Of a stretch of DNA of 64,000 nucleotides, positions 1 through 9,573 are shown one piece after another. Location of the stretch: assembly GCA_045638645.1 (NCBI GenBank), contig JAZUBU010000001.1, positions 3,569 through 67,568 of the forward strand, given 5' to 3'. Within the stretch, counting starts at the first letter, position 1, and each line of letters starts with the position of its first letter. The notes beneath the pieces were generated by a model. That model saw only the letters and a list, made by a program, of their open reading frames with translations. It ran no database searches and was not told where the DNA came from. This DNA is from JAGCJX01 sp045638645 (lineage in GTDB: Bacteria; Bacteroidota; Bacteroidia; Bacteroidales; UBA932). The translations under genes were made by a program, and so were the position numbers.

Positions 1-743
1 TGACGCACGGATCTTCCCGTACGGCGGAGGTGACCGTTTCGGACAAGCTGGAGAATTATATCGAGGTCTATGTGACCAACGGAACCCTTTATCTGAGGAT
101 GGACCTGCCCCTTCGCATGAAACATTTGTTGTTGTCGGAGGACAAGGTGCAGGTATGTGTGCAGACCAAGAAACTTACGTCCATTGCCCTTGCAGGCTCC
201 GCCAAGATTTCTGTGGAGGGAGCGTACGAGGCGGACCGTTTTGCTTTGGATCTTTCCGGTACAAGCGAGGTGCTGGGAACCCTCCGTATCGAGGGGGAAC
301 GCTTGGATTATGAATTGAGCGGCGCCAGTGCTGCGGCAGTTGCGGGCGATTTTGAGGTGGTTCGTGGAAAAGTTTCCGGTACTTCCTCCATGGCTTTGAC
401 TGTGGATGCGGACGAGGTGGATGTGGATTGTAGCGGGGCCTCCCACGTAGTGTTCGAGGGTGAGGTTTCGGAGCGTGTCAACGTGGATTGTTCCGGTGCG
501 TCTCTGGCAGAATTGACCGGTTCCACCCGAGAGGTCATCATCGAATGTTCGGGCGCTTCAACCGTGGAAGCGGCCAAACTATATGCTCAGGACGGTACCG
601 CCGATGTCTCCGGGGTTTCTTCCGTGAAGATCTACGGCAGCAATTCCTTGAACTTGAAATGCAGTTCCAACGCAAAAGTGAAGTACTATGGCAATCCGAA
701 GGCGTTGAGTTATCCGGAGGGAGCCGTACAGCAGGGAAATTGA
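1..743 (+). CDS. DUF2807 (head GIN domain) protein, 5'-truncated
   Basis: The reading frame is open from base 3, so the gene begins upstream of the window and the GTG at 30 is not its start. The visible 247 or so residues form a repetitive beta-helix-like pattern in which short strands repeat around CSGAS/SGTS cores, as in the putative auto-transporter adhesin head GIN domain family (DUF2807) common in Bacteroidota. Members are predicted to be exported, periplasmic or surface proteins; their function is largely unknown. The signal peptide would be outside the window. The family call is good; the role is unknown. Confidence 0.8.
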   Translation, partial: THGSSRTAEVTVSDKLENYIEVYVTNGTLYLRMDLPLRMKHLLLSEDKVQVCVQTKKLTSIALAGSAKISVEGAYEADRFALDLSGTSEVLGTLRIEGERLDYELSGASAAAVAGDFEVVRGKVSGTSSMALTVDADEVDVDCSGASHVVFEGEVSERVNVDCSGASLAELTGSTREVIIECSGASTVEAAKLYAQDGTADVSGVSSVKIYGSNSLNLKCSSNAKVKYYGNPKALSYPEGAVQQGN

Positions 744-747
744 TCGT

Positions 748-1584
748 TTAACGCGATTCCCAGGTAAAGGCAATCGGGTAGTGATCCGAGATATAAGGAG
801 CCCCGAAATCCTGGTTGAGGTTGTCAAAAATCAGGGGTTCCACGCCTACATAGAAAATGTGGTCAATGGCTGCGGGAGGATTTGTACTTCCCCAGCCATT
901 GTACGTATGGGGGGTATCCGTTTGTGGTGCGCTGACTTGGGCCACCTGCATGAGGTCCAGCAGGGGAGCGAAGATCGGATCGTCCAGGGTGGAGTTCATG
1001 TCTCCCGTCAGAATTACCGGCAGTGCCTCGGTTTGGATCAGCTCCCGGATCCAGTCGCAAAGCAGCAGGATGGATTCTCTCCGTGCCATTTCGCCCATGT
1101 GATCCAGGTGGGTGTTGATGTGCCAGAAGGTACAACCGCTTTCTTTGTGGCGCAGTTTGAGCCAGGTAGCGGTCCGTTTGCAGGCGGCATCCCAGCCGAA
1201 GCTCGGCTGGTCCGGCGTTTCACTCAGCCAGCGGGTTTTCTGGTCCAACAGTTCGTAGTCGGTTGCCCGGTAATAGACGGCGCAGTGTTCACCGCTGGCA
1301 TCGCCCAATTCGCGTCCAACCCCTACGCGTCGGTAGGCAGGCAGGAGACTGTCCAGGTAGGCCAATTGTTCCGGCATGGCTTCCTGCAGGCCGATGACAG
1401 CCGGGTTTTCGCTTTCAATCATCCGGATGGTTGCCGGTTTGCGCAAATTCCAGTGGTTGGGGCCGTCATCCACCGTACTGAGGCGGATGTTGTAGGAAAT
1501 GATTTTGGTGGTGTGTTCTTGGGAGCAGCCACAGAGGCAAGTGATGAGCAGGAGCAACAAAAGACGATTGGAGCGGAGTTTCAT
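748..1584 (-). CDS. Endonuclease/exonuclease/phosphatase family lipoprotein
   Basis: A 278-residue exported member of the DNase I-like fold (EEP family). The start at 1584 is chosen because it gives a clean lipoprotein signal (MKLRSNRLL..., lipobox LCGC, Cys20); the longer frame from 1764 would run through the upstream terminator. Conserved motifs appear in order: NIRLS, GLQEA (metal-binding Glu68), HINTHLDH, LTGDMN and the terminal SDHYP histidine. The family cleaves phosphodiester or phosphomonoester bonds (nucleic acid, phosphoinositide or sphingomyelin). The substrate here cannot be told. It is convergent with the DUF2807 gene, 4 bp apart. Confidence 0.85.
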   Translation of the reverse strand: MKLRSNRLLLLLLITCLCGCSQEHTTKIISYNIRLSTVDDGPNHWNLRKPATIRMIESENPAVIGLQEAMPEQLAYLDSLLPAYRRVGVGRELGDASGEHCAVYYRATDYELLDQKTRWLSETPDQPSFGWDAACKRTATWLKLRHKESGCTFWHINTHLDHMGEMARRESILLLCDWIRELIQTEALPVILTGDMNSTLDDPIFAPLLDLMQVAQVSAPQTDTPHTYNGWGSTNPPAAIDHIFYVGVEPLIFDNLNQDFGAPYISDHYPIAFTWESR

Positions 1585-1610
1585 GATGCAATTTTCGGTA
1601 AAGGTACAAA

Positions 1611-1646
1611 AAAACGGGGCTGCCTGTGAGAAGCAGCCCCGTTTTT
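1611..1646 (-). terminator. Rho-independent terminator after the PorV/PorQ-like gene
   Basis: A 13-bp perfect stem (1611-1623 with 1633-1645, GGGGCTGC core) closes a 9-nt loop and is flanked by A and T runs, so it can work on either strand. It lies just beyond the stop of the minus-strand gene ending at 1662 and before the nuclease gene start at 1584, so the two genes are transcriptionally separated. Confidence 0.85.
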
Positions 1647-1661
1647 TATGGATACCTGTGC

Positions 1662-2600
1662 TTACCAGGACCAGCTGTAGCTGATCATGAAGGTGTTCTT
1701 CAGTACTTCGGTTCCCAAAGGAAGCAAGTACGAAAGTCCCAGGTTGTGTGCTCCAAATTTGCAACCCAAACCGGCTGATGCGTAGGTCGGGAGGGTCGCT
1801 TCAGCAGTTGCGTAGTGGAAACCGGCACGCAGGAAGCCCATGTTGCGGTAACCCAATTCCAAACCCAATCCGGCACCTACGGTTGAGTGGAAGAGGTAGT
1901 AGTCCACTTCCGCAGCTGCGTTCAGGGAGAAGTCAGAGAAGTTTGCTCCGTAACCGATACCCAGACGGCCGGCAGCCGGCAATTGGTAGCCTTCGCCGTC
2001 GATGACGTAAGCGATTTTGGTACCGATGTTGGTTACCCCAGCAGAGAATTGCAAGGCGTTCATTTTGTACATCAACGATACGTCACCGGCAAAAGCAGTA
2101 CCGTTTTGGTATACATCTACATATTCCGGATCAGACAAAGCGGAGTTGATGAATTTGGCGTTGATACCCAGGGCGAGGTTGTCACCCATGCGGAAGGCAA
2201 AACCGGCACCTACGGCCATTTCGTTCGGGTTGAATTGGCTCAATACGTTGCCGTTCTTGTCCATGATGTCGTAACCGGGCATCATGGTGTATTTACCGAA
2301 GATAGCAAGGCTGAAGTTGTCAGACAGACGGGTGTAACCGGCAAGGTTGAATTGGTTGTTCATACCGCTGGCCGGTTTCAGACCCAGGTAACCTACGTTG
2401 ATGGAGGTCTTGTAGTCGTTCAATACCATGGAGGCCGGGTTTACGCTGATGGATCCCGCATCACCGGTCAGACCCATGACGGCACCACCCATGGCCATGC
2501 TACGGGCGTCATCCGGTTGGTTCAGGAATCCACCGGTTTGTGCAACGGCAGAGGTGGCAGCAAACAGGGCTGCGATTGCCAATATCTTAAAGCTTTTCAT
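1662..2600 (-). CDS. PorV/PorQ family outer-membrane beta-barrel protein
   Basis: A 312-residue protein with a signal peptide (MKSFKILAIAALFAATSAVAQ) and the N-terminal block GFLNQPDDARSMAMGGA...NPASM typical of the PorV/PorQ branch of the FadL-like barrels. The remainder alternates short beta strands and ends in an aromatic residue (SYSWSW), as expected for a barrel recognised by BAM. PorV shuttles type IX secretion substrates to the attachment complex and PorQ helps cell-surface anchoring; which of these, if either, this paralogue does is unclear. It lies 8 bp downstream of a T9SS-tagged subtilase on the same strand, which suggests a cargo-specific partner. Confidence 0.8.
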   Translation of the reverse strand: MKSFKILAIAALFAATSAVAQTGGFLNQPDDARSMAMGGAVMGLTGDAGSISVNPASMVLNDYKTSINVGYLGLKPASGMNNQFNLAGYTRLSDNFSLAIFGKYTMMPGYDIMDKNGNVLSQFNPNEMAVGAGFAFRMGDNLALGINAKFINSALSDPEYVDVYQNGTAFAGDVSLMYKMNALQFSAGVTNIGTKIAYVIDGEGYQLPAAGRLGIGYGANFSDFSLNAAAEVDYYLFHSTVGAGLGLELGYRNMGFLRAGFHYATAEATLPTYASAGLGCKFGAHNLGLSYLLPLGTEVLKNTFMISYSWSW

Positions 2601-2608
2601 AGTGTCAA

Positions 2609-5329
2609 TTACAATTTAACGATGTTTTCGGTAATGGTTTTGCTGTCAAATTTCATAGTCACCGTGTAGGCACCGGCAGCCATGGCGCTCATGTCGATGG
2701 ATGCAGGTTGGATGGCTGAAATTTGGTAGTTGTTTTCGTGAACGGTTGAACCGTTGGCATTGGACAAGATGACTTCAACGTTATGTGCTTCCAACGAAGA
2801 GGTACGGATGTACAAGGTTCCGTCGGTAACCGGGTTCGGGTAGCAGGTCACTTCTTTCTCCGGGTTCAGTACCACGATGTCGAATTCGGTTTGAACGCGT
2901 TCACCAGCTTTGTCAGAAGCGGTAACCGATACCTTGGTGTTACCATATTTCAATGAGTAGATGTTGAAGGTGTTTCCGTTGGTGGTCACGCGGGCGATAC
3001 CGGCCGGGTTCATGGCGAAGCTGTAGTTCAAGGTTTCACCGTCCGCATCGAAGATGTACGGGGTTACATCGAACTCTTTGGTTTCACCGGTTTTCTCCAG
3101 AATCACGGTCGGAATGCTTCCATTCAAGACCGGAGCCTGGTTGGTGGTGATGGTGAAGTGGATGTCCAGGGAGGTGGCAGTACCGTACGCATCGGTTACG
3201 ATGAAGGTTGCATCGTATTCGCCGGCTACGTCGTTCATACCGGTGATGGTCAGGGATACTTTGCCGTATTCTTCTTCTTTGGCCATCAGGGCGGGGCTGG
3301 TCTTTTGCAATTCCCAGGTCATTTCGTCCATATCCGGGTCGCTGAATGTGATGACTTCTTTGATCACGTCAGCGTAACGGACTTCTAGATCCAGAGGTTC
3401 GTTGTCGATGACCGGTGCGTTGTTGTCCGCTGTGGTAGCGTTCAATACTTCGTGCATTGCAGACGCATTCTTGGAGTTGTCTTGTGCATCGATGGTCACG
3501 TAGTATTTTGTACCGGCATTCAGACCGGAGAGCAGGTAGCTGGTGCTTTCGTTGGCTTCCAACAGGTTGCTTACGCGGACGGTTTGGATGTGTTCCGGTT
3601 TGGCAGCACGGTCAAAGTCGTTCGAGAATTCGGTGGTGCTGTAATATACGTTGAAGAAACCGGGTTTCAAGTCATCTTCGTCAGCGGGAACGGTCCAGGT
3701 CAACAACAGGTTGCGGCCTTTGGTTTCCACAGCGAGGTCGGTTACCGGATCCGGGGCAATTTTGCTGCCGGCAGCGATGGACGCGTTGGCATCCACCAGA
3801 CCGGTACCCAATTTGTCAATGTATTTTTCGTTGCGACCGTTTTCGTAGATAACGGGGTTGGCGTTGTCCAACAGCATGTCCCACAATTGTTCACGGGTAA
3901 AGCCAGGACCACCGTGGCGGGATACGATCAAGGCAGCTACACCCGATACGTGCGGGCAGGCCATGGAGGTACCTTGTGCCATCGTGTAGGTGTTGTTCGG
4001 ACCGGTACTCAAGATGTCGTTGTTTCCACCACCCGGAGCAGCGATGTCTGTCCAGGTACCGTAGTTGGAGTAGTAGGCACGGGTGTAGTCAGCACCGACA
4101 GAAGATACAGCGATGACGTCGTCAATCATACCCGGAGAACCGTAAGGCAGGTTGCTGTTTCCGGCTGCGAAGATGACGAGACCACCGGCCATCGGGCCAA
4201 CTTGATTGCCGTTTTCGTCCATACCTGCATTCATGTTGAAGTAGTCAACAGCCGCTTCGTCAGAAGGGTAGATGGTGCTGATGCTGTTTCCGTCGGCATC
4301 TTGGTAACCCCAGCTGTTTTGTGAGATCACAGCACCGGCATCGGCACCGTATTTGATTGCCTTACCGAAGTTGGATGCACTTTTGGTGCCTGCAAATACT
4401 TGGGCCGATTGGAGGCGTACACCCGGGATGTTGTTGAGGTAGTCACCACCACCGATACCGCAGACACCGATTTCGTTGTTGTTGACTGCACCGATGGTAC
4501 CGGCTACGTGGGTACCGTGGCTGTCTCCGATGATTTCTTTGTTGTCCACGAAGTCGTATCCGTTGATGTCATCGACAAAACCGTTGCGGTCGTCGTCCAC
4601 ACCGTCAGAACCGTTCAATTCGGCTTCGTTGATCCAAATATTGTATTCCAAGTCTTCGTGGTCCAAGTCAATACCACCGTCCACAACGCAGACAATGACT
4701 TCGTTGCTACCCACGGTGTAGTTTCTCCATACGGGTTCTACGTTTACGTCGCAACCGGCTTCACCACGGTAACCACCGTCGTTGTAGTAGTGCCATTGCT
4801 GTTTGAGTTTGGGGTCATTGAAGAAAGTGCTGCCGTACATGCGTTCCGGAGTAACCACGGTTTCAGCATCGATGGCTTGGAAATTGCCACGGGTGGCTTG
4901 GGGACGCAATTCCACCGCTACGACACCGTCGATTTTGGTGAAGTCGCTTTGGGCACGGGTCAACGGAACTTTTTCGTCAAAAGTTACGTCGTAGAAGAGG
5001 TGCAGTCCGGCTTTGCGGGTACGGGGTTCGAATTTGCCGGCGTACGGGAAAGTACGGGTCATGGATTTTACACCCATGCTCATAAGAATGTCGTCAGAAG
5101 ATTTTACTCCGATGCTGGCTACTTCGCCTTTGGTATCGGTTTTTTCTTCGAGTCGGGCGGCCAGTTCTTCAGACACCTGAAGAATGACAAACCCTTGTTT
5201 GAAGGCAGCTGAGGTCAATTCTTCCTGATCCGGTTGACCGATTTCCACTTCCGTCTCATGGCTGCAGGAACCCATTGTGAAGGCTGCTGAGCACGCGAGG
5301 AGGGCATAAAGAAAACTTCTTTTTCGCAT
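2609..5329 (-). CDS. S8 (subtilisin) serine peptidase with T9SS C-terminal sorting domain
   Basis: A 906-residue secreted protease. The catalytic triad is visible as Asp217 (VVDGGID), His271 (SHGTHVAG) and Ser455 (GTSMACPH), with the oxyanion Asn391 (AAGNSN). Residues about 40-145 look like an inhibitory propeptide. Downstream are a fibronectin type III-like domain (about 515-610) and cadherin-like segments, then a type A T9SS sorting domain in the last 75 residues, starting CYPNPVTDG. The N-terminus has a lipobox-like MGSC (Cys22), unusual for a T9SS client. It is followed 8 bp later by the PorV/PorQ-like gene. Predicted cell-surface or secreted protease. Confidence 0.9.
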   Translation of the reverse strand: MRKRSFLYALLACSAAFTMGSCSHETEVEIGQPDQEELTSAAFKQGFVILQVSEELAARLEEKTDTKGEVASIGVKSSDDILMSMGVKSMTRTFPYAGKFEPRTRKAGLHLFYDVTFDEKVPLTRAQSDFTKIDGVVAVELRPQATRGNFQAIDAETVVTPERMYGSTFFNDPKLKQQWHYYNDGGYRGEAGCDVNVEPVWRNYTVGSNEVIVCVVDGGIDLDHEDLEYNIWINEAELNGSDGVDDDRNGFVDDINGYDFVDNKEIIGDSHGTHVAGTIGAVNNNEIGVCGIGGGDYLNNIPGVRLQSAQVFAGTKSASNFGKAIKYGADAGAVISQNSWGYQDADGNSISTIYPSDEAAVDYFNMNAGMDENGNQVGPMAGGLVIFAAGNSNLPYGSPGMIDDVIAVSSVGADYTRAYYSNYGTWTDIAAPGGGNNDILSTGPNNTYTMAQGTSMACPHVSGVAALIVSRHGGPGFTREQLWDMLLDNANPVIYENGRNEKYIDKLGTGLVDANASIAAGSKIAPDPVTDLAVETKGRNLLLTWTVPADEDDLKPGFFNVYYSTTEFSNDFDRAAKPEHIQTVRVSNLLEANESTSYLLSGLNAGTKYYVTIDAQDNSKNASAMHEVLNATTADNNAPVIDNEPLDLEVRYADVIKEVITFSDPDMDEMTWELQKTSPALMAKEEEYGKVSLTITGMNDVAGEYDATFIVTDAYGTATSLDIHFTITTNQAPVLNGSIPTVILEKTGETKEFDVTPYIFDADGETLNYSFAMNPAGIARVTTNGNTFNIYSLKYGNTKVSVTASDKAGERVQTEFDIVVLNPEKEVTCYPNPVTDGTLYIRTSSLEAHNVEVILSNANGSTVHENNYQISAIQPASIDMSAMAAGAYTVTMKFDSKTITENIVKL

Positions 5330-5471
5330 TTGTTTGTTATTTTATTGATGTTAAACTTATTCAGTTAGGTTTTAAGTTGACGAAAAAACGGTCCAAGATA
5401 GATATTTTTTGTCAATTTCAAAAAAACATGTGTATTTTTTATAAAGCACTTTCTCATATCTGATTTTTTGC

Positions 5472-5479
5472 TAACTTTG
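5472..5479 (+). promoter_or_regulatory. -7 promoter element of tig
   Basis: TAACTTTG matches the Bacteroidota -7 consensus TAnnTTTG and lies 48 bp before the tig start; the -33 element is weak. The gap 5330-5526 is otherwise AT-rich and holds no gene. Confidence 0.6.
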
Positions 5480-5526
5480 CGCGCTTAATTATTATAGGTA
5501 GAAAATTAATATTCAAATACACAGAT

Positions 5527-6852
5527 ATGAACATTCAAGAACTCAAAAATGACGGTTTGGTAGCCCAAGTCGCATTGCAATTTGGCAAAGAAGATTACGC
5601 CGATAGAAAGAAGAAAGCATTGAATAAATTCAGAAGAGACGCTGACATCCGCGGTTTCCGCAAAGGTCAGGCTCCCCTCTCCCTGATTGAAAAGATGCAC
5701 GGTCAAGCAGCGTTGTCGGATGCCATCAACGAACTGATCTCTGAAGGTTTGAACAAATACATCCAAGACAACAACCTGACAGTGATTGGAGAACCCCTTC
5801 CGAACGAAGAAAAGGAAGCACAAAACGACTGGATCAACGGTGAAAACTTTGAATTCGTGTTTGACATCGCGTTGGCTCCCAACTTCGAATTGAACTTGAG
5901 TGCAGAGGACAAGATCCCTTACTACGAAGTATCTGCTACTGCAGCTGCCCTCAAAGAATACAAGAGCAACGTGCTGAAACAATACGGCAAACTGGACAAC
6001 TGCGACGATGTGAAACAAGACGGTTTCATCGTGGCTGACTTCGTACAAGGCGAAACCCGTATTGAAAACACCTACATCTCCTTGCAAACCTTGACCGAAG
6101 AAGTGGCCAAAGACCTGTTCCTCGGCAAGAAAGTGGGCGACACCCTGTCTGTGAACGTGAACGAAGTGTTCACCAACGAAACCGACCGTGCTGCCATGTT
6201 GAAAATGAAGAAGGAAGAATTGGCTGCTTTGGATCCGATGTTCACCATCGAAATCAAGGAAACCAAATGCTTCGTTCCGGCAGAAGCGAACCAAGAATTG
6301 TTCGACCAAATGTTCGGTGCAGGCAACGTGGCTGACGAAGCGGCTTTCGATGCAAAATTGAAGGAACGTCTCGAAGAAGAAAACAAACAGGAAAGCGACT
6401 ACCGCTTCATGTTGGATGCCCGTCAATACCTGTTGGACAAAACCAACATCCAATTGCCGGAAGATTTCATGAAACGCTGGTTGTACATGGCCAACGAAGG
6501 CAAATTCACCATGGAAGAAATTGAAAAGGATTTCCCGCTCTTCCTGAAAGACTTCCGTTGGCAAAGCATCGCCCAACGCATCATGAAGGAACAAAACCTG
6601 GAAGTGACCCGCGAAGCGTTGGTGGAACAAGCTTGCCGTTTGGCTGCTTACCAATTCGCAATGTACGGTTTGAACAACGTTCCGGAAGAACACTTGACCA
6701 AATATGCTGAAAGCTTGTTGGCCAACGAAAAAGAAGGTCGTCGTATCTACGAAAAAGTAGAAGAAAACCTGGTTTTGGACTATGTACGCGCAACCGTAAC
6801 GATCGAAAAGAAGAAAGCTACGATCGACAAATTGCGCAAAATGAATGAATAA
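5527..6852 (+). CDS. tig: Trigger factor, ribosome-associated chaperone
   Basis: A 441-residue protein matching trigger factor across its length: an N-terminal ribosome-binding domain (about 1-115, with the FRKGQAP signature loop near residues 45-51), a divergent central FKBP-type prolyl isomerase region (about 150-250), and a long helical C-terminal substrate-binding domain. It binds nascent chains at the ribosomal exit tunnel in the cytoplasm. The first gene of the conserved tig-clpP-clpX run, with clpP 17 bp downstream. Codon use is typical of a highly expressed gene. Confidence 0.95.
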   Translation: MNIQELKNDGLVAQVALQFGKEDYADRKKKALNKFRRDADIRGFRKGQAPLSLIEKMHGQAALSDAINELISEGLNKYIQDNNLTVIGEPLPNEEKEAQNDWINGENFEFVFDIALAPNFELNLSAEDKIPYYEVSATAAALKEYKSNVLKQYGKLDNCDDVKQDGFIVADFVQGETRIENTYISLQTLTEEVAKDLFLGKKVGDTLSVNVNEVFTNETDRAAMLKMKKEELAALDPMFTIEIKETKCFVPAEANQELFDQMFGAGNVADEAAFDAKLKERLEEENKQESDYRFMLDARQYLLDKTNIQLPEDFMKRWLYMANEGKFTMEEIEKDFPLFLKDFRWQSIAQRIMKEQNLEVTREALVEQACRLAAYQFAMYGLNNVPEEHLTKYAESLLANEKEGRRIYEKVEENLVLDYVRATVTIEKKKATIDKLRKMNE

Positions 6853-6869
6853 CAACTATCAAGGATCGT

Positions 6870-7556
6870 ATGGCAACGGATTTTGAAAAATTTGCAAGAG
6901 GTTGTTCGGGGGTAAGCTCCTTGGCATTGCACCAATACGCTCGCGTGACGGCCGGGTACATCAACCCGTCCATCATTGAAGAGCGTCAGTTGAACATTGC
7001 TACCATGGATGTGTTCTCCCGCCTGATGATGGACCGCATCATCTTCCTGGGAGTCCCGATTGACAATGACGTCGCAAACATTGTTCAAGCCCAGTTGCTC
7101 TTCCTGGAATCTACGGATTCCGAATCCGATATTCAGATTTACATCAATTCCCCGGGCGGCGTGGTGTACGCCGGCCTGGGAATTTATGATACGATGCAGT
7201 TGGTGACCCCCGATGTGGCAACCATCTGTACCGGTATGGCTGCGTCCATGGCAGCTGTACTGTTGACAGCGGGTGCTACCGGCAAACGTTCGGCCTTGCC
7301 CCATGCCCGTGTGATGATCCATCAGCCAATGGGCGGTGTAGAAGGACAGGCATCGGATATCGAGATCACAGCCCGTGAAATCAAAAAATTGAAACACGAC
7401 CTGTACACCATCATCTCCAACCACTCCGGTCAGACCCTCAAGCAGATTGAGAAGGATGCGGACCGGGACTATTGGATGACGGCCGAAGAAGCTGTGAAGT
7501 ATGGAATGATTGATGAAATTTTGACCAAGGCAAACAAAGTAAATGGCAAAAGATAA
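6870..7556 (+). CDS. clpP: ATP-dependent Clp protease proteolytic subunit
   Basis: A 228-residue serine peptidase of family S14. The nucleophile Ser126 lies in GMAAS and His151 in MIHQP; the Asp of the triad falls in the conserved block before YWMTAEEA. Together with ClpX it forms the barrel that degrades unfolded and tagged cytoplasmic proteins. The N-terminus is about 25-30 residues longer than mature E. coli ClpP, consistent with a propeptide region. The last 14 bp overlap clpX, implying translational coupling. Confidence 0.97.
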   Translation: MATDFEKFARGCSGVSSLALHQYARVTAGYINPSIIEERQLNIATMDVFSRLMMDRIIFLGVPIDNDVANIVQAQLLFLESTDSESDIQIYINSPGGVVYAGLGIYDTMQLVTPDVATICTGMAASMAAVLLTAGATGKRSALPHARVMIHQPMGGVEGQASDIEITAREIKKLKHDLYTIISNHSGQTLKQIEKDADRDYWMTAEEAVKYGMIDEILTKANKVNGKR

Positions 7557-8805
7557 CAAAAACCGTTGTTCGTTTTGCGGAAGAACTGAAGATCAAGTGG
7601 AGATGTTCCTCGGAACAAACTCCGCTTTTCTTTGTGTGGAGTGCGCAATGACCATCTCCGACCATGTGCGGGAATATTTTGGTGAAGACCTGCCCAAACC
7701 CGGCAAGAAAAAATCCAAGAAAGCGGAGAACCGCGAAACTCTTCTGATGAGTCCTCGTGAGATCAAGACCTTCCTGGATGATTACGTGATCGGTCAGGAC
7801 GATGCCAAGAAATTTTTGTCAGTAGCGGTGTACAACCACTACAAACGGATTCAGGCGGCCCGTGAGGGCTCCAAGGCGACGGGCAACAGCGAGGTGGAAC
7901 TGGAAAAATCCAACATCCTGCTGGTCGGTGCGACCGGTACGGGCAAGACCTTGCTGGCCAAGAGCATTGCCAAGATGCTGAATGTGCCCTTTGCCATTGT
8001 CGATGCCACGGTTCTGACCGAGGCCGGTTATGTCGGCGAGGACGTGGAAAGCATTTTGACCCGCCTGCTGCAGGAGGCCGATTACGACGTAGAACGTGCC
8101 GAACGCGGTATTGTTTTCATCGATGAGATTGACAAGATTGCCCGCAAGAGCGACAACCCTTCGATTACCCGGGATGTCTCTGGAGAAGGTGTGCAACAGG
8201 CGATGTTGAAACTGCTGGAAGGCAGTGTGGTGAATGTGCCGCCGAAAGGGGGACGCAAGCACCCGGAACAAGCGATGGTGGCCGTGAACACCCAAAACAT
8301 CCTGTTCATCTGTGGCGGTGCTTTTGAAGGCATTGAGCGCAAGATCGCCCAACGCTTGAATACCCGGGTAGTGGGTTACGGTGCCCAACAAAAGAACGAG
8401 CGCATTGACAAGGAAAATTTGCTGCAATACATTGCTCCCCAAGACTTGCGTTCGTACGGTCTGATTCCGGAAATCATCGGTCGTATGCCGGTGTTGACCT
8501 ATCTGAATCCCTTGGACCGCGAAGCCTTGTTGCGGATCCTGACCGAGCCGAAGAATGCGTTGATGAAGCAATACGAACGGATCTTTGCCTTGGACGGTGT
8601 CCAATTGACGGTCGAACAACCGGTCTTGGAATTCATCGTCGATACGGCCTTGAAGTACAACCTAGGAGCCCGTGGTCTACGTTCTATCTGCGAGGCCATC
8701 ATGTTGGATCCGATGTACGATCTGCCGGGCAGCGATGCCAAGGAATTCGTTGTAACCTTGGAATTTGCACAAGAAAAGGTCACCCGCTTCACCGGTACCT
8801 TGTGA
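7543..8805 (+). CDS. clpX: ATP-dependent Clp protease ATP-binding subunit ClpX
   Basis: A 420-residue AAA+ unfoldase. The N-terminal zinc-binding domain has Cys9, Cys12, Cys31 and Cys34; the Walker A motif GATGTGKT is at 129-136, the pore loop GYVG at 162-165 and Walker B (VFIDEID) at about 191-197. It selects substrates and threads them into ClpP. The start ATG lies inside the 3' end of clpP. A strong terminator follows at 8887-8924. Confidence 0.97.
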   Translation: MAKDNKNRCSFCGRTEDQVEMFLGTNSAFLCVECAMTISDHVREYFGEDLPKPGKKKSKKAENRETLLMSPREIKTFLDDYVIGQDDAKKFLSVAVYNHYKRIQAAREGSKATGNSEVELEKSNILLVGATGTGKTLLAKSIAKMLNVPFAIVDATVLTEAGYVGEDVESILTRLLQEADYDVERAERGIVFIDEIDKIARKSDNPSITRDVSGEGVQQAMLKLLEGSVVNVPPKGGRKHPEQAMVAVNTQNILFICGGAFEGIERKIAQRLNTRVVGYGAQQKNERIDKENLLQYIAPQDLRSYGLIPEIIGRMPVLTYLNPLDREALLRILTEPKNALMKQYERIFALDGVQLTVEQPVLEFIVDTALKYNLGARGLRSICEAIMLDPMYDLPGSDAKEFVVTLEFAQEKVTRFTGTL

Positions 8806-8886
8806 TGATTAACTACTTAATCATTAAAGAAGTAGGATGACTAATCAGTCATCAGACTCTAACATGAAGTCGAAAGATCCGACATG

Positions 8887-8924
8887 AACCCCGAAAGTTA
8901 GACAAAAAACTTTCGGGGTTTTGT
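8887..8924 (+). terminator. Rho-independent terminator of tig-clpP-clpX
   Basis: A perfect 13-bp stem (8887-8899 with 8908-8920, AACCCCGAAAGTT) with an 8-nt loop is followed by TTTTG. Two smaller hairpins precede it in the same gap. It also faces the 3' end of the minus-strand gene at 8988. Confidence 0.9.
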
Positions 8925-8987
8925 TATGTTTACAGTCTCAACGAATATGCGTTTAATTGTTTCTATCATATTAAGATTCAGGTGTTT

Positions 8988-9569
8988 TTACTCTTTCATA
9001 TTGCTATACTCTACTCTCACAGGACCGAATTGACCATTTCGGACCCTCAGGGGAGAATCGTCGGAATCCAAGCAATCCATTTCAAATACTCCTGATACAT
9101 AGTAATGATTACCTTGTGAAAAACCGGTAAATTCCACCCATCCAGATATTGCATAATGATAAATCCAATTGGAAGTATCTGTAAAATTATCCAATAAGCT
9201 GCTAGGCCCTAAATATTCACCAGTTGTCCTATCTTCTCCTTTTGATATAACAATGGGATACCTCTTTCCTATCTCCAATGGCTCTCGACTTTCCACATTA
9301 AGGTATAATGTGTACGATTTTAACTTGGAATTGATACGACGGCGAATGTCAAATGCGAATCCCCAATCGTGCTCTATCAAATGGTGAATATTACCACCAA
9401 CATTCAAAATCACTTCAGGAGAGCTCTCATATATGACGTCATCGATAATACACGAGACGGGATTTTCCACCGTATGATGAACGAGATTGTTTTTCTCACA
9501 CTCTGACATAGACGTCAAAAGTATGCAACAGGATATAAATAGTGGGATAATCCTAAGTTTCATATTCAC
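8988..9569 (-). CDS. Hypothetical exported protein, possibly a lipoprotein (DUF5025-like)
   Basis: A 193-residue protein with a hydrophobic signal sequence (MNMKLRIIPLFISCCILL) and a Cys at about residue 24 that could be lipidated, although the preceding residues do not make a good lipobox. The body is beta-rich with no motif I can assign; spacing of strands and the GxxYYVSGVFEMDC element resemble small Bacteroidota lipoproteins such as DUF5025, but this is a loose impression. It is clearly more AT-rich than its neighbours, as is the gene upstream at 9574, pointing to a recently gained pair. Function unknown. Confidence 0.55.
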   Translation of the reverse strand: MNMKLRIIPLFISCCILLTSMSECEKNNLVHHTVENPVSCIIDDVIYESSPEVILNVGGNIHHLIEHDWGFAFDIRRRINSKLKSYTLYLNVESREPLEIGKRYPIVISKGEDRTTGEYLGPSSLLDNFTDTSNWIYHYAISGWVEFTGFSQGNHYYVSGVFEMDCLDSDDSPLRVRNGQFGPVRVEYSNMKE

Positions 9570-9573
9570 CTCC

